A stretch of 64,000 bases of DNA, from the NCBI RefSeq assembly GCF_003261175.1, contig NZ_QLNP01000098.1, positions 248,001 to 312,000 of the forward strand, read 5' to 3'. This DNA is from Arthrobacter globiformis. Its GTDB lineage: Bacteria; Actinomycetota; Actinomycetes; Actinomycetales; Micrococcaceae. The position numbers and the translations under genes are program-made. The notes beneath the pieces were generated by a model, which was not told where the DNA came from, searched no databases, and saw only the letters and a list, made by a program, of their open reading frames with translations. Shown here piece after piece: positions 25,045 to 39,622 of the stretch (positions are counted from its first letter, which is position 1; each line of letters starts with the position of its first letter).

Positions 25045-25049
25045 TGAAC

Positions 25050-25301
25050 TACCAAAGACCGTCGGTTGTTGGATTCCCACTCTTTCGAGCTCAGCTCAAC
25101 TCTGCAGTTGTGTGCGGAAGAGCCAGTGGGTTTCCGGACGAAGGACCCTGAACATAGGGCGGCCGGCGCAGGTGAACGAAGCAAAGTTCCGCTGTTTGAA
25201 CAGCGTTGAGCCAAGCCCCGTGCATCTGCGCGGGGCGTTTTTAGTTTTAGCTCACCTGAGCGGGGACCCGGAATACCGGCACTATCCCCGGAAGGAGGGT
25301 T
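25050..25301 (+). promoter_or_regulatory. rplJ leader, probable L10-type autoregulatory RNA
   Basis: The roughly 250-nt region before rplJ carries ACCAAAGACCGTCGGTTG (25050-25068), which resembles the conserved segment of ribosomal L10 leaders, several dyads (for example CGCTGTTTGAACAGCG near 25190), and an intrinsic terminator at 25215-25242. L10 leaders bind L10(L12)4 and reduce rplJL expression; some do so by attenuation. The presence of a terminator inside the leader favours attenuation here. This is recognition by eye, without a covariance-model score. Confidence 0.6.
25215..25242 (+). terminator. Intrinsic terminator inside the rplJ leader
   Basis: GCCCCGTGC (25215-25223) and GCGCGGGGC (25228-25236) form a 9-bp stem with one G-U pair and an ATCT loop, followed by GTTTTTAG. 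It lies 60 nt before the rplJ ATG. Confidence 0.85.
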
Positions 25302-25898
25302 ATGGCAACGCCTACCAAGGTTTCAGCAGTAGCTGAGATCACTAACGATTTCAAGGAATCGAACGCCGCTGTCCTGACCGAATACCGTGGGCTCACCGTT
25401 GCACAGCTCAAGCAGCTGCGTGTTTCTCTCGGCCAGGACACCAAGTTCGCGGTCGTCAAGAACACCCTGACCGCCATTGCAGCCAAGGAAGCTGGTGTCG
25501 AAGCATTCGACGGCCAGCTCGCCGGCCCCACTGCAATCGCGTTCATCAAGGGTGACGCAGTTGCAGCTGCCAAGAGCCTGACGGATTTTGCCAAGGCTAA
25601 CAAGCAGCTGGTCATCAAGACCGGTTACTTCGAAGGCAAGGCACTGAACGCCAGCGAAGTTGCTGCCCTGGCAGCACTCGAGTCCCGCGAGCTGCAGCTC
25701 GCCAAGGTTGCAGGCATCCTCAAGGCACCTGCTGCCGCTGCTGCACGCATCATCGACGCACTGCGCCTCAAGCTTGAAGAAGAGAACGGTGCTCCGGCTG
25801 AAGCCGAAGCTCCCGCCGCTGAAGAAGCTCCTGCCGCAGAGGCTGACGCAGAAGCCGCAGCTGAGGCTCCGGCCGAAGCCGCTGCCGAAGAGAACTAA
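25302..25898 (+). CDS. rplJ: 50S ribosomal protein L10
   Basis: A 198-aa protein, longer than the usual 165-175 because of an Ala/Glu/Pro-rich tail after about residue 168. The body shows AVLTEYRGLTVAQLKQLR and FAVVKNTLTAIAAKEAG, standard for L10. It anchors L7/L12 dimers to the ribosomal stalk and represses its own mRNA. The ATG has a strong GGAAGGAGGG ribosome site. Confidence 0.97.
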   Translation: MATPTKVSAVAEITNDFKESNAAVLTEYRGLTVAQLKQLRVSLGQDTKFAVVKNTLTAIAAKEAGVEAFDGQLAGPTAIAFIKGDAVAAAKSLTDFAKANKQLVIKTGYFEGKALNASEVAALAALESRELQLAKVAGILKAPAAAAARIIDALRLKLEEENGAPAEAEAPAAEEAPAAEADAEAAAEAPAEAAAEEN

Positions 25899-25975
25899 TT
25901 CTCTCTCCCAAAAAGACTCCGGTGGATCGGAACGGCATCAAGCCCCGGCCACCTTTATAGGAAGGACGCCACACC

Positions 25976-26353
25976 ATGGCGAAGCTCAGCAACGAAGAGC
26001 TCATTGAAGCTTTCAAGGAACTGACCATCATCGAGCTCTCCGAGTTCGTCAAGCTCTTCGAAGAGACCTTCGAAGTTACCGCTGCTGCTGTAGCTGTTGC
26101 CGGCCCCGCCGGTGGCGCTGCCGCTGAGGAAGCCGAAGAGAAGACCGAATTCGACGTCGTTCTCGAAGCTGCTGGCGACAAGAAGATCGCAGTGATCAAG
26201 GAAGTTCGCGCCATCACCTCCCTGGGCCTCAAGGAAGCCAAGGACCTGGTTGACAGCGCTCCCAAGGCTGTTCTCGAAGGCGCCACCAAGGAAGCTGCCG
26301 AGAAGGCAAAGGCTCAGCTCGAAGAAGCTGGCGCCACCGTTACCGTCAAGTAA
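25976..26353 (+). CDS. rplL: 50S ribosomal protein L7/L12
   Basis: A 125-aa protein with the N-terminal dimerisation part ([20 protein letters not shown]), an Ala/Gly hinge around residues 35-55 and the factor-binding C-terminal domain [20 protein letters not shown]. It recruits EF-Tu and EF-G. It follows rplJ by 77 nt, and a terminator follows it. Confidence 0.97.
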   Translation: MAKLSNEELIEAFKELTIIELSEFVKLFEETFEVTAAAVAVAGPAGGAAAEEAEEKTEFDVVLEAAGDKKIAVIKEVRAITSLGLKEAKDLVDSAPKAVLEGATKEAAEKAKAQLEEAGATVTVK

Positions 26354-26365
26354 CACTGCTTTCTC

Positions 26366-26401
26366 AGGAATCCCCGTCCACTCCGGTGGGCGGGGATTCC
26401 T
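26366..26401. terminator. Terminator after rplL
   Basis: AGGAATCCCCG (26366-26376) pairs with CGGGGATTCCT (26391-26401), followed by GCGTTT. It sits between convergent rplL and the deacylase gene and could serve both strands. Confidence 0.8.
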
Positions 26402-26405
26402 GCGT

Positions 26406-26891
26406 TTAACGGTTGGGTTCGCTGATGTCCGCGAGCACGGCGCCGAGGGCGGAGACCAGGGCATCGGCATCGACGAAGGCGCTGTAGCCGTGCTGGCCCG
26501 CGCCCATGGAAATCCGCTTGCCCGCGATGGTCCGGTCCGCGTAGACAGGCCATGCCGTGGTGCTGCCCAGGGGCGTGATGGTGCCACGCTCATAGCCGGT
26601 CGCCGCCAGGGCCACATCCGCCGCCGGCAGCGAGAGCTTGTTGACGCCCACCAGGCTGCGCAGCTTAGGCCAGGAGATCTGGCGGTCGCCCGGGATCAGG
26701 GCGAAGAGGAAGCTGCCGTCCTTGTGCTTGACCACGAGGGACTTCACAATGTCCGCCGGGCTGATGCCAAGGATCGCGGCCGCCTCCTCGAGGCTGTGGG
26801 CGGCCAGCCGTTCGACGAGCTGGACGTTCAGGCCGCGCGCGGCGGCGTCGGATAGGAAACGCTCCCTGCCCGACGCCGGAACAGCGTTCAT
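26406..26891 (-). CDS. YbaK/EbsC-family aminoacyl-tRNA deacylase
   Basis: A 161-aa YbaK-domain protein. Conserved parts are SPADIVKSLVVKHKDGSFLFALIPGD, in which the Lys of the family core is seen, and GYERGTITPLGS (the G-x-x-x-G-x-(V/I)-x-P-(F/L)-G loop). YbaK proteins hydrolyse Cys-tRNA(Pro), correcting an error of prolyl-tRNA synthetase; relatives differ in target, so specificity is inferred. Its ATG shares one base with the thiolase stop (TGATG). Confidence 0.88.
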   Translation of the reverse strand: MNAVPASGRERFLSDAAARGLNVQLVERLAAHSLEEAAAILGISPADIVKSLVVKHKDGSFLFALIPGDRQISWPKLRSLVGVNKLSLPAADVALAATGYERGTITPLGSTTAWPVYADRTIAGKRISMGAGQHGYSAFVDADALVSALGAVLADISEPNR

Positions 26892-28090
26892 CAGTCGCGG
26901 AACAGCAGGAGGGCCTCGCCTTGCCCGCCGCCTCCGCAGAGCGATACTGCCGCCTTGCCCTGGCCGCGGCGCTTCAGCTCATGCGCAGCGTGGAGTGCCA
27001 GCCGGGCACCGGAGGCGCCGATCGGGTGTCCCAGCGCGATGGCGCCGCCGTGGATGTTGCACTGCTCCAGCGGGTAGTCCAGATCCTTGAGGGACTGCAC
27101 GGCCACTGAACCGAATGCTTCGTTGATCTCGATGAAGTCCAGGTCGGAAGTGCTCCAGCCGGCGCGGTCCAAAGCTTGCCCGATGGCGTTGGAAGGCTGC
27201 GAGTGCAGGGAATTGTCCGGCCCCGCCACCTGCCCGGGCTTGCCCACCACGGCCAGGTACTCCAGGCCGTTCTCCTCCGCGAACCTGCGCGAGGTCAGGA
27301 CCAGGGCGGAGGCGCCGTCGGACAGGGGAGAGGAGTTGCCGGCCGTGATGGTGCCGTCCGTGACGAAGGCGGCCCGCAGCCCGGCCAGGGATTCGACGGT
27401 GGTGTCCGGCCGGACGCCCTCATCCGTAGAGACCACCACGGGATCACCCTTCCGCTGCTTGACGCTGATCGGTGAGATCTCGTCGTCGAACACGCCGTTC
27501 TTCGAAGCGATCGCGGCGCGCTGGTGCGAGTGGGCGGCCACGTTGTCCTGCGCGGTCCGGTCAATGCCCAACGTAAGGTTCTTGGATTCGGTGGAAAGGC
27601 CCATCGACTGGCCGTCGAACGCATCGGTCAGGCCGTCGTGAGCCGCAACGTCCAGCGCCTGGACGGTGCCGTAATTCCAGCCCTGGCGGGAGCCCGGTAG
27701 GACGTGCGGAGCCCGCGTCATTGATTCCTGGCCGCCGGCGACGACGATGGTGGCGTCGCCGGCACGGATCAGCCGCGCCGCGTCGATCACAGCGGTAAGT
27801 CCGGAGAGGCAGACCTTGTTGATGGTCACCGTGGGGACGTTCCAGCCGATGCCCGCGCCGATGGCGCTCTGGCGTGCCGGGTTCTGGCCCGCCCCGGCTT
27901 GCAGGACCTGGCCCATGATGACGGCGTCCACCCGATCGGCTTCCAATCCGCTTGCCGCGATGGCCGCCTTGATGGCGTGCGCCCCGAGCTCGACGGCGGT
28001 GAAGCTTGCCAGTTGCCCGTTCAGCCGGCCCTGCGGGGTGCGCGCGCCGGACAGGATGACAACATCGCTGTTGTCCGCGGAATTGCTCAT
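26891..28090 (-). CDS. Acetyl-CoA C-acetyltransferase (thiolase)
   Basis: A 399-aa thiolase. The acyl-accepting Cys is in NKVCLSGLTA (about residue 90), the His in GGAIALGHPIGASGARL, and the second Cys in SLCGGGGQGEALL. It condenses two acetyl-CoA to acetoacetyl-CoA or cleaves 3-ketoacyl-CoA. The ATG at 28090 follows GGAAGAGAACAACC. It is divergent from rpoB and translationally coupled to the deacylase gene, an odd pairing with no obvious pathway link. Confidence 0.93.
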   Translation of the reverse strand: MSNSADNSDVVILSGARTPQGRLNGQLASFTAVELGAHAIKAAIAASGLEADRVDAVIMGQVLQAGAGQNPARQSAIGAGIGWNVPTVTINKVCLSGLTAVIDAARLIRAGDATIVVAGGQESMTRAPHVLPGSRQGWNYGTVQALDVAAHDGLTDAFDGQSMGLSTESKNLTLGIDRTAQDNVAAHSHQRAAIASKNGVFDDEISPISVKQRKGDPVVVSTDEGVRPDTTVESLAGLRAAFVTDGTITAGNSSPLSDGASALVLTSRRFAEENGLEYLAVVGKPGQVAGPDNSLHSQPSNAIGQALDRAGWSTSDLDFIEINEAFGSVAVQSLKDLDYPLEQCNIHGGAIALGHPIGASGARLALHAAHELKRRGQGKAAVSLCGGGGQGEALLLFRD

Positions 28091-28212
28091 GGTTGTTCTC
28101 TTCCGATCTTTGGTCAATGGTTGGCCTAAGGGTATCGTGAGCCCGGTCACCTATCCATTCAAACGCTGGGGAAGCTGGGCGCATTCCGGTTAGGTGCCCG
28201 TGGCAACGGTGC

Positions 28213-28241
28213 TTGCATTCTGTTGGCAAGTGGGGTAGACA
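28213..28241 (+). promoter_or_regulatory. Candidate rpoBC promoter
   Basis: TTGCAT (28213-28218) and TAGACA (28236-28241) with a 17-nt spacer. An alternative overlapping pair is TTGGCA (28223-28228) with TGGAAT (28246-28251), also with 17 nt. The -10 resembles TAGACT before rpsL, tuf and secY. The rest of the 392-nt thiolase-rpoB gap is an untranslated leader with no gene seen. Confidence 0.4.
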
Positions 28242-28482
28242 CGCGTGGAATTTTGCCGTATCGTAGATATTTGCGTCTTCCCTGTTTACCTTCAGCCTTC
28301 ATATAGCGGTGGGCTTAGCCTGTTAGCTGCTCCATCAATGTGCCGTGAACAACGTCACCAGCATGGGCAGAACCAGGTCCCGGGTCATATAGCGGAACCG
28401 GATGGTAGCACTGCGGAGTCACTTCGCAGGGTGAAAGCGGGGGAGATCTGAAAACGCCTGAAGGTCTGTGGAAGGATCCCTC

Positions 28483-31400
28483 TTGGTCGCCTCGAGCACC
28501 TCTAATAACGAAACCGCTAACACGGCAAGCACCGATGGTGCGACTCGCCGGCTCTCATTCGCAAAGATTCACGAACCTCTTGACGTTCCGAATCTGCTTG
28601 CCCTGCAGACGGACAGCTTCGACTGGCTGGTCGGAAATGAACGCTGGCAGGCCCGCGTTGCGAAGGCCGTCGAAGAAGGCGACCTGAGCGTCGCCACCAC
28701 CTCTGGTCTTTCCGACATCTTCGAAGAGATCTCCCCGATCGAGGACTTCCAGGGCACCATGTCCCTGAGCTTCTCCGATCCGGAGTTCGCTGATCCGAAG
28801 TACACCATGGCTGAATGCAAGGACCGGGACGCTACGTACTCGGCACCGCTGTACGTCAAGGCCGAATTCATGAACAACAACACGGGCGAAATCAAGCAGC
28901 AGACCGTGTTCATGGGTGACTTCCCGCTGATGACCGAGAAGGGCACCTTCGTCGTCAACGGCACCGAGCGTGTCGTCGTTTCCCAGCTGGTCCGTTCCCC
29001 GGGCGCCTACTTTGAGCGCGCCGCTGACAAGACCAGCGACAAGGACATCTTTACCGCAAAGATCATCCCGTCCCGCGGCGCCTGGTTCGAGCTCGAGATC
29101 GACAAGCGCGACCAGGTCGGCGTGCGCCTCGACCGCAAGCGCAAGCAGTCGGTCACGGTGCTGCTGAAGGCCCTCGGCTGGACCGAAGGCCAGATCCTCG
29201 AGGAGTTCGGCCAGTACGACTCCATGCGTGCAACGCTGGAGAAGGACGCCACCGAAACCCGCGAAGACGCCCTGCTGGATATCTACCGCAAGCTGCGTCC
29301 GGGCGAGCCGCCCACAGTCGAGGCTGCCCAGTCCCTGCTGGACAACCTGTACTTCAACTCCAAGCGCTACGATCTGGCCAAGGTTGGCCGCTACAAGATC
29401 AACCGCAAGCTTGGCATCGACCGCTCCCTTGGTGACAAGGAAGCTTCGGTCCTGCACGTTGAAGACATCGTCGCCATGATCAAGTTCCTCGTCGCGCTGC
29501 ACGCCGGCGAGAAGACCCTCATGGGCAAGCGCGATGGCGAAGACCACGAGCTGCGCGTCGAGATCGACGACATCGACCACTTCGGCAACCGCCGCATCCG
29601 CGCCGTCGGCGAGCTCATTGAGAACCAGGTCCGCACCGGCCTGTCCCGCATGGAGCGCGTCGTCCGCGAACGCATGACCACGCAGGACGTCGAGGCAATC
29701 ACGCCGCAGACCCTGATCAACATCCGTCCCGTGGTGGCAGCCATCAAGGAGTTCTTCGGAACCTCCCAGCTGTCCCAGTTCATGGACCAGAACAACCCGC
29801 TCTCGGGTCTGACCCACAAGCGCCGTCTGTCGGCGCTGGGCCCTGGCGGTCTGTCCCGTGACCGTGCAGGCATGGAAGTCCGAGACGTCCACCCGTCCCA
29901 CTACGGACGTATGTGCCCCATCGAAACCCCTGAAGGCCCGAACATTGGTCTGATCGGTTCGCTGGCGTCCTACGGCCGCATCAACCCGTTCGGTTTCATC
30001 GAGACGCCGTACCGCCTGGTCAAGGACGGCGTCGTTTCTGACGACGTCCAGTACCTGACGGCCGACGACGAGGCAGAGGTCCTGATCGCACAGGCCAACG
30101 CTCCGCTCGACGAGAACAAGAGCTTCGCTGAAGAGACCGTCCTGGTCCGTGCCCGCGGTGGTGGAGGCGAGCCCGTGCTCGTTCCCGCCGCTGACGTGCA
30201 GTTCATGGACGTCTCCCCGCGCCAGATGGTGTCCGTGGCAACCGCACTGATCCCGTTCCTCGAGCACGACGACGCCAACCGTGCACTCATGGGTGCCAAC
30301 ATGCAGCGCCAGGCTGTGCCGCTGGTCCGTTCCGAGGCCCCGTTCGTGGGTACCGGCATGGAACGTGCAGCAGCCGTCGATGCCGGTGACGTCACCATCG
30401 CCAAGAAGGCCGGTGTGGTTACCGAGGTCTCCGCCGAGCTCGTCATCATGCTCAACGACGACGGCACGGAAACCAACTACCGCATCAACAAGTTCGCTCG
30501 CTCCAACCAGGGCAACTGCTACAACAACCGTGTCCTGGTGAACGAAGGCCAGCGCCTGGAAGTTGGCGGCATCATCGCCGACGGCCCGGCAACGGACCAG
30601 GGCGAGCTCGCCCTCGGTAAGAACCTGCTCGTGGCGTTCATGTCATGGGAAGGCCACAACTTCGAGGACGCCATCATCCTCTCGCAGCGCATCGTTGCCG
30701 AGGACGTCCTTTCCTCCATCCACATCGAGGAGCACGAGATCGATGCCCGCGACACCAAGCTTGGTGCCGAGGAAATCACCCGTGACATCCCCAACGTGTC
30801 CGAGGAAGTCCTGGCAGGCCTGGACGAGCGCGGCATCATCCACATCGGTGCCGAGGTTGAAGCCGGCGACATCCTGGTCGGAAAGGTCACCCCGAAGGGT
30901 GAAACCGAGCTGACCCCGGAAGAGCGCCTGCTCCGCGCCATCTTCGGCGAGAAGTCCCGCGAAGTGCGCGACACGTCCCTGAAGGTTCCGCACGGCGAGT
31001 CCGGCACCGTCATCGGCGTCCGCGTCTTCGACCGCGACAACGACGACGAACTGCCCCCGGGCGTCAACCAGCTGGTCCGCGTCTACGTGGCTGCCAAGCG
31101 CAAGATCACCGACGGCGACAAGCTCGCCGGCCGTCACGGCAACAAGGGTGTTATTTCCAAGATCCTGCCGATCGAGGACATGCCCTTCCTTGCCGACGGT
31201 ACCCCCGTTGATATCGTCCTGAACCCGCTGGGTGTTCCGGGCCGTATGAACGTCGGCCAGGTGCTGGAAACGCACCTCGGCTGGGTGGCCAAGACGGGCT
31301 GGAAGATCGAAGGCGAACCGGAGTGGGCCAAGCAGCTGCCGAACCTGCCGCGCGAGAGTGGCCAGACCACTGTTGCAACGCCGGTCTTCGACGGCGCCCG

Positions 31401-31989
31401 CGAAGAAGAAATCACGGGCCTGCTCGACTCCACCAACGTGACCCGCGACGGTGACCGCCTGATTGACTCCTCGGGCAAGACGCGCCTGTTCGACGGCCGC
31501 TCCGGCGAGCCGTTCCCGGATCCGATCTCGGTCGGCTACATGTACATCCTGAAGCTCCACCACCTGGTGGACGACAAGATCCACGCCCGCTCCACCGGCC
31601 CGTACTCGATGATCACGCAGCAGCCGCTGGGTGGTAAGGCACAGTTCGGTGGCCAGCGCTTCGGTGAAATGGAAGTGTGGGCGCTCGAAGCTTACGGCGC
31701 CGCCTACACGCTCCAGGAACTGCTCACGATCAAGTCCGATGACATTCACGGCCGCGTGAAGGTCTACGAGGCGATCGTCAAGGGCGAGAACATCCCTGAG
31801 CCGGGTGTTCCCGAATCCTTCAAGGTGTTGATCAAGGAAATGCAGTCGCTGTGCCTGAACGTGGAAGTACTTTCCACCGACGGAACCACAATTGAAATGC
31901 GTGACTCTGATGACGCAGTCTTCACGGCTGCGGAAGAACTGGGCATCGATCTGTCTCGTGCAGAGCCCAGCTCCGTAGAAGAGGTCTAA
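28483..31989 (+). CDS. rpoB: RNA polymerase beta subunit
   Basis: A 1168-aa subunit. The chosen start is TTG 28483 ([13 protein letters not shown]), which has AAGGA six nt upstream; a GTG at 28468 would add five residues but has no ribosome site. The rifampicin pocket reads [20 protein letters not shown] then [11 protein letters not shown], with the sensitive-type residues. [18 protein letters not shown] is the conserved catalytic-face motif near the C-terminus. It is followed by rpoC after 100 nt. Confidence 0.97.
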   Translation: MVASSTSNNETANTASTDGATRRLSFAKIHEPLDVPNLLALQTDSFDWLVGNERWQARVAKAVEEGDLSVATTSGLSDIFEEISPIEDFQGTMSLSFSDPEFADPKYTMAECKDRDATYSAPLYVKAEFMNNNTGEIKQQTVFMGDFPLMTEKGTFVVNGTERVVVSQLVRSPGAYFERAADKTSDKDIFTAKIIPSRGAWFELEIDKRDQVGVRLDRKRKQSVTVLLKALGWTEGQILEEFGQYDSMRATLEKDATETREDALLDIYRKLRPGEPPTVEAAQSLLDNLYFNSKRYDLAKVGRYKINRKLGIDRSLGDKEASVLHVEDIVAMIKFLVALHAGEKTLMGKRDGEDHELRVEIDDIDHFGNRRIRAVGELIENQVRTGLSRMERVVRERMTTQDVEAITPQTLINIRPVVAAIKEFFGTSQLSQFMDQNNPLSGLTHKRRLSALGPGGLSRDRAGMEVRDVHPSHYGRMCPIETPEGPNIGLIGSLASYGRINPFGFIETPYRLVKDGVVSDDVQYLTADDEAEVLIAQANAPLDENKSFAEETVLVRARGGGGEPVLVPAADVQFMDVSPRQMVSVATALIPFLEHDDANRALMGANMQRQAVPLVRSEAPFVGTGMERAAAVDAGDVTIAKKAGVVTEVSAELVIMLNDDGTETNYRINKFARSNQGNCYNNRVLVNEGQRLEVGGIIADGPATDQGELALGKNLLVAFMSWEGHNFEDAIILSQRIVAEDVLSSIHIEEHEIDARDTKLGAEEITRDIPNVSEEVLAGLDERGIIHIGAEVEAGDILVGKVTPKGETELTPEERLLRAIFGEKSREVRDTSLKVPHGESGTVIGVRVFDRDNDDELPPGVNQLVRVYVAAKRKITDGDKLAGRHGNKGVISKILPIEDMPFLADGTPVDIVLNPLGVPGRMNVGQVLETHLGWVAKTGWKIEGEPEWAKQLPNLPRESGQTTVATPVFDGAREEEITGLLDSTNVTRDGDRLIDSSGKTRLFDGRSGEPFPDPISVGYMYILKLHHLVDDKIHARSTGPYSMITQQPLGGKAQFGGQRFGEMEVWALEAYGAAYTLQELLTIKSDDIHGRVKVYEAIVKGENIPEPGVPESFKVLIKEMQSLCLNVEVLSTDGTTIEMRDSDDAVFTAAEELGIDLSRAEPSSVEEV

Positions 31990-32089
31990 GGAGTCCGACG
32001 ACGGCGGGCGGGCCGTCCGCCGTCGTCCTCCTCCCTCTCCCCGCAAGCAAGACTTCAGAATTTAGAGAACAAGAGAGAACAGGGACCAT

Positions 32090-35989
<3,900 letters not shown>

Positions 35990-36008
35990 GAGTTAGTCGC
36001 TCCACAAA

Positions 36009-36045
36009 GGAAGGACCCCGCACTCACTGAGTGCGGGGTCCTTCC
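36009..36045 (+). terminator. Terminator of rpoBC
   Basis: An 18-bp perfect stem (GGAAGGACCCCGCACTCA and complement) with a single-base centre, 20 nt after the rpoC stop, followed by CCGTTTG. The rest of the gap to rpsL (347 nt in all) holds a promoter and leader, no gene. Confidence 0.85.
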
Positions 36046-36066
36046 CCGTTTGCGCCTTACACCCGA

Positions 36067-36096
36067 TTAAGCCTCCAGATCAAGCCATGCTAGACT
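36067..36096 (+). promoter_or_regulatory. Candidate rpsL promoter with extended -10
   Basis: TGC-TAGACT (36088-36096) is an extended -10 element; TTAAGC (36067-36072) lies 18 nt upstream as a weak -35. The leader to the rpsL GTG is about 235 nt. Confidence 0.5.
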
Positions 36097-36336
36097 TTGT
36101 GTAATTGTTCTGTGTGGCAGTGGATGAAGGCCGCCGCAGCATCATTTCGGTTTTGTTCTCATGATGTTGGGTGGAGCCTGTTTCCGGGTTGCGGGCTACG
36201 TGCGCAACGAATGCCGCACTTTTGCACGCCCACGGACCGTTTAGGATCCGAAGCCGCAGGGACAACGCCAAAGCTCTCACGCAACACAGGCTGTCGCCTG
36301 GCGCGGGGCAGAGATCAACCAACGGAGAACACGAAA

Positions 36337-36711
36337 GTGCCTACGATTAACCAGCTGGTCCGCAAGGGCCGCACGCCTAAGGTCAAAAAGACCAAGGCAC
36401 CCGCGCTGAACGGCAGCCCGATGCGCCGCGGTGTTTGCACCCGCGTTTACACCACCACCCCGAAGAAGCCGAACTCGGCTCTGCGTAAGGTTGCACGTGT
36501 GCGCCTCAACGGTGGTATCGAAGTAACCGCCTACATCCCCGGTGTTGGCCACAACCTCCAGGAGCACTCCATCGTGCTCGTTCGTGGTGGTCGTGTGAAG
36601 GACCTTCCCGGTGTCCGCTACAAGATCGTTCGTGGTGCCCTCGATACCCAGGGTGTGAAGAACCGTAAGCAGGCGCGCAGCCGCTACGGCGCAAAGATGG
36701 AGAAGAAGTAA
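36337..36711 (+). CDS. rpsL: 30S ribosomal protein S12
   Basis: A 124-aa decoding-centre protein starting at GTG 36337 behind CGGAGAACACGAAA. Lys43 ([11 protein letters not shown]) and Lys88 (RVKDLPG), the usual sites of streptomycin-resistance changes, are both wild type. It is the first gene of the str operon rpsL-rpsG-fusA and is followed by rpsG after one base. Confidence 0.97.
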   Translation: MPTINQLVRKGRTPKVKKTKAPALNGSPMRRGVCTRVYTTTPKKPNSALRKVARVRLNGGIEVTAYIPGVGHNLQEHSIVLVRGGRVKDLPGVRYKIVRGALDTQGVKNRKQARSRYGAKMEKK

Positions 36712-36712
36712 T

Positions 36713-37183
36713 ATGCCTCGCAAGGGTCCGGCCCCGAAGCGGCCGCTCGTATCAGATCCCGTTTACGGCTCCCCGCTGGTTACCCAGCTGATCAACAAGG
36801 TGCTGGTTGACGGTAAGAAGTCCACCGCTGAGCGCATCGTTTACGGCGCCCTCGAAGGTGCCCGCGCGAAGTCCGGCGGCGACCCCGTTGCAGCCCTCAA
36901 GAAGGCCATGGACAACGTCAAGCCTTCCCTCGAGGTCCGCTCCCGCCGTGTCGGTGGCGCCACCTACCAGGTTCCGGTTGAGGTCAAGCCGGGCCGCTCC
37001 ACCGCACTCGCCCTGCGTTGGCTGGTCGGCTACTCCAAGGCCCGCCGCGAAAAGACGATGACCGAGCGCCTCCAGAACGAAATCCTGGATGCCTCCAACG
37101 GTCTCGGTGCCGCTGTGAAGCGTCGCGAAGACACCCACAAGATGGCCGAGTCCAACAAGGCCTTCGCCCACTACCGCTGGTAA
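36713..37183 (+). CDS. rpsG: 30S ribosomal protein S7
   Basis: A 156-aa protein, normal length, starting [12 protein letters not shown] and containing [19 protein letters not shown], the conserved 16S-binding segment. It nucleates assembly of the 30S head. It is separated from fusA by 69 nt, including a small CCGGCGGCGAA/GCCGCCGGC dyad. Confidence 0.97.
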   Translation: MPRKGPAPKRPLVSDPVYGSPLVTQLINKVLVDGKKSTAERIVYGALEGARAKSGGDPVAALKKAMDNVKPSLEVRSRRVGGATYQVPVEVKPGRSTALALRWLVGYSKARREKTMTERLQNEILDASNGLGAAVKRREDTHKMAESNKAFAHYRW

Positions 37184-37252
37184 AACTTCCCGTACGCCGC
37201 CGGCTCAGACGAGCCGGCGGCGAACGCGTAGTCCATCCGAAAGGGAGACACC

Positions 37253-39367
37253 GTGGCACAGGACGTGCTTACAGACCTTAGTAAGGTCCGCAACATCGGC
37301 ATCATGGCCCACATCGATGCCGGCAAGACCACCACCACCGAGCGCATCCTGTTCTACACAGGTGTGAACCACAAGATCGGCGAAACGCACGACGGCGCTT
37401 CGACCACCGACTGGATGGAACAGGAGAAGGAGCGCGGCATCACCATCACGTCTGCCGCCGTGACCTGCTTCTGGGAGAACAACCAGATCAACATCATTGA
37501 CACCCCGGGCCACGTGGACTTCACGGTTGAGGTTGAGCGCTCCCTGCGCGTCCTCGACGGTGCAGTTGCCGTCTTCGATGGCAAGGAAGGCGTTGAGCCG
37601 CAGTCTGAGACCGTTTGGCGTCAGGCTGACAAGTACAACGTTCCGCGTATCTGCTTCGTCAACAAGATGGACAAGCTGGGCGCTGACTTCTACTTCACCG
37701 TGGACACCATCATCAGCCGCCTCGGTGCCAAGCCGCTGGTCATGCAGCTGCCGATCGGTGCCGAGAACGACTTCATCGGCGTCGTCGACCTGCTGTACAT
37801 GCGTTCACTCGTATGGCCTGGCGATGCCAAGGGTGACGTCACCATGGGCGCCAAGTACGAAATCCGCGAGATCCCGGAAGACCTCAAGGCCAAGGCCGAG
37901 GAATACCGCGCAAACCTCGTGGAAGCCGTCGCAGAGGCCTCCGAAGAACTCATGGAGAAGTACCTCGAAGGTGAAGAAATCACCATCGATGAGCTCAAGG
38001 CCGGCATCCGCAAGATGACGATCAATTCCGAGATCTACCCGGTGTTCTGTGGTTCCGCGTTCAAGAACCGTGGCGTTCAGCCGATGCTCGATGCTGTTGT
38101 CGACTACCTGCCGAACCCGCTCGACGTCCCGCCGATGATCGGTCACGATCCCCGCGACGAAGAGAAGGAACTGACCCGCAAGCCTTCTTCCGAAGAGCCG
38201 TTCTCTGCACTGGCCTTCAAGATTGCTGCGCACCCGTTCTTCGGCCAGCTCACCTTCATCCGCGTGTACTCCGGTCACGTGGAAGCAGGCGCACAGGTGG
38301 TCAACTCCACCAAGGGCAAGAAGGAGCGCATCGGCAAGCTGTTCCAGATGCACGCCAACAAGGAAATGCCGGTTGACGGCGCTACCGCGGGCCACATCTA
38401 CGCAGCCATCGGTCTGAAGGACACCACCACGGGCGACACCCTGTGCGACTCCAGCAACCAGATCGTTCTCGAGTCCATGAGCTTCCCGGAGCCCGTGATC
38501 TCGGTTGCCATCGAGCCCAACACCAAGGGTGACCAGGAGAAGCTCTCCACGGCCATCCAGAAGCTCTCCGCTGAGGACCCGACCTTCCAGGTCTCCCTCA
38601 ACGAAGACACCGGCCAGACCATCATCGCCGGCATGGGCGAGCTTCACCTGGACATCCTGGTGGACCGCATGCGCCGCGAGTTCAAGGTCGAGGCCAACGT
38701 TGGCAAGCCGCAGGTTGCTTACCGCGAAACCATCAAGCGTGCTGTTGAGCGTCACGACTACACGCACAAGAAGCAGACCGGTGGTTCCGGCCAGTTCGCA
38801 AAGATCCAGATTGCGATCGAGCCGATGGACACCTCCGAAGGTGAGCTGTACGAGTTCGAGAACAAGGTCACCGGTGGCCGCGTTCCGCGCGAGTACATCC
38901 CCTCGGTTGACGCCGGTATCCAGGATGCACTGAACGACGGCGTCCTGGCCGGTTACCCGGTTGTCGGCATCAAGGCCACGCTGATTGACGGCGCGTACCA
39001 CGATGTTGACTCGTCGGAAATGGCGTTCAAGATCGCCGGCCGTATGGCTTTCAAGGAAGCCGCACGCAAGGCGAACCCTGTTCTGCTCGAACCGCTGATG
39101 GATGTCGAGGTCCGCACCCCTGAGGAATACATGGGTGAAGTTATCGGTGACCTCAACTCCCGCCGTGGCCAGATGCAGTCCATGGAGGATGCCCAGGGCG
39201 TCAAGGTTGTCCGCGCGCACGTCCCGCTGTCCGGCATGTTCGGCTACATCGGTGATCTGCGTTCAAAGACCCAGGGCCGCGCTGTGTACTCCATGACGTT
39301 CAACAGCTACGCCGAGGTCCCGAAGGCAGTTGCCGACGAGATCATCCAGAAGTCCCGCGGCGAGTAG
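37253..39367 (+). CDS. fusA: Elongation factor G
   Basis: A 704-aa translocase GTPase. G1 is [12 protein letters not shown] (residues 19-30), G3 is DTPGHVDFT and G4 is NKMDK; the later domains end with [20 protein letters not shown]. The GTG at 37253 follows AAAGGGAGACACC. It catalyses mRNA-tRNA movement and, with RRF, ribosome recycling. Confidence 0.97.
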   Translation: MAQDVLTDLSKVRNIGIMAHIDAGKTTTTERILFYTGVNHKIGETHDGASTTDWMEQEKERGITITSAAVTCFWENNQINIIDTPGHVDFTVEVERSLRVLDGAVAVFDGKEGVEPQSETVWRQADKYNVPRICFVNKMDKLGADFYFTVDTIISRLGAKPLVMQLPIGAENDFIGVVDLLYMRSLVWPGDAKGDVTMGAKYEIREIPEDLKAKAEEYRANLVEAVAEASEELMEKYLEGEEITIDELKAGIRKMTINSEIYPVFCGSAFKNRGVQPMLDAVVDYLPNPLDVPPMIGHDPRDEEKELTRKPSSEEPFSALAFKIAAHPFFGQLTFIRVYSGHVEAGAQVVNSTKGKKERIGKLFQMHANKEMPVDGATAGHIYAAIGLKDTTTGDTLCDSSNQIVLESMSFPEPVISVAIEPNTKGDQEKLSTAIQKLSAEDPTFQVSLNEDTGQTIIAGMGELHLDILVDRMRREFKVEANVGKPQVAYRETIKRAVERHDYTHKKQTGGSGQFAKIQIAIEPMDTSEGELYEFENKVTGGRVPREYIPSVDAGIQDALNDGVLAGYPVVGIKATLIDGAYHDVDSSEMAFKIAGRMAFKEAARKANPVLLEPLMDVEVRTPEEYMGEVIGDLNSRRGQMQSMEDAQGVKVVRAHVPLSGMFGYIGDLRSKTQGRAVYSMTFNSYAEVPKAVADEIIQKSRGE

Positions 39368-39438
39368 TCCTTAGGACTGTCCACGCGACAAGCTGCGAAA
39401 AACCGGGTGGGTTTCCCCTGCGGAACACACCTAGTGCG

Positions 39439-39477
39439 GATGGCCGGAACACTGGTTCCGGCCCGGTTCCGGCCATC
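39439..39477. terminator. Hairpin after fusA
   Basis: GATGGCCGGAAC (39439-39450) and GTTCCGGCCATC (39466-39477) form a perfect 12-bp stem, 71 nt past the fusA stop. It lacks a T-run, so it may terminate weakly or stabilise the mRNA end. Confidence 0.55.
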
Positions 39478-39524
39478 AGCACGAACAGGCTCTAGGCACT
39501 AGTATTAGTTCCTGAATCTGAAAT

Positions 39525-39553
39525 TTCACCAATCCAAAGCCCCCAAGTAGACT
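39525..39553 (+). promoter_or_regulatory. Candidate tuf promoter
   Basis: TTCACC (39525-39530) and TAGACT (39548-39553) are spaced by 17 nt, 69 nt before the tuf start codon. This would give tuf its own promoter in addition to any read-through from fusA. Confidence 0.5.
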
Positions 39554-39622
39554 TACTGGAGTTTCTGCCGCGATAAGCGCGGTTGAAGGTAAGCCATTTG
39601 AAAAACGTTCTAGGAGGAACCT

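Noticed and set aside
28468-28482. GTG at 28468 as the rpoB start
   Set aside because: It has no ribosome site; the TTG at 28483 has AAGGA at proper spacing and gives the N-terminus I expect for related RpoB.
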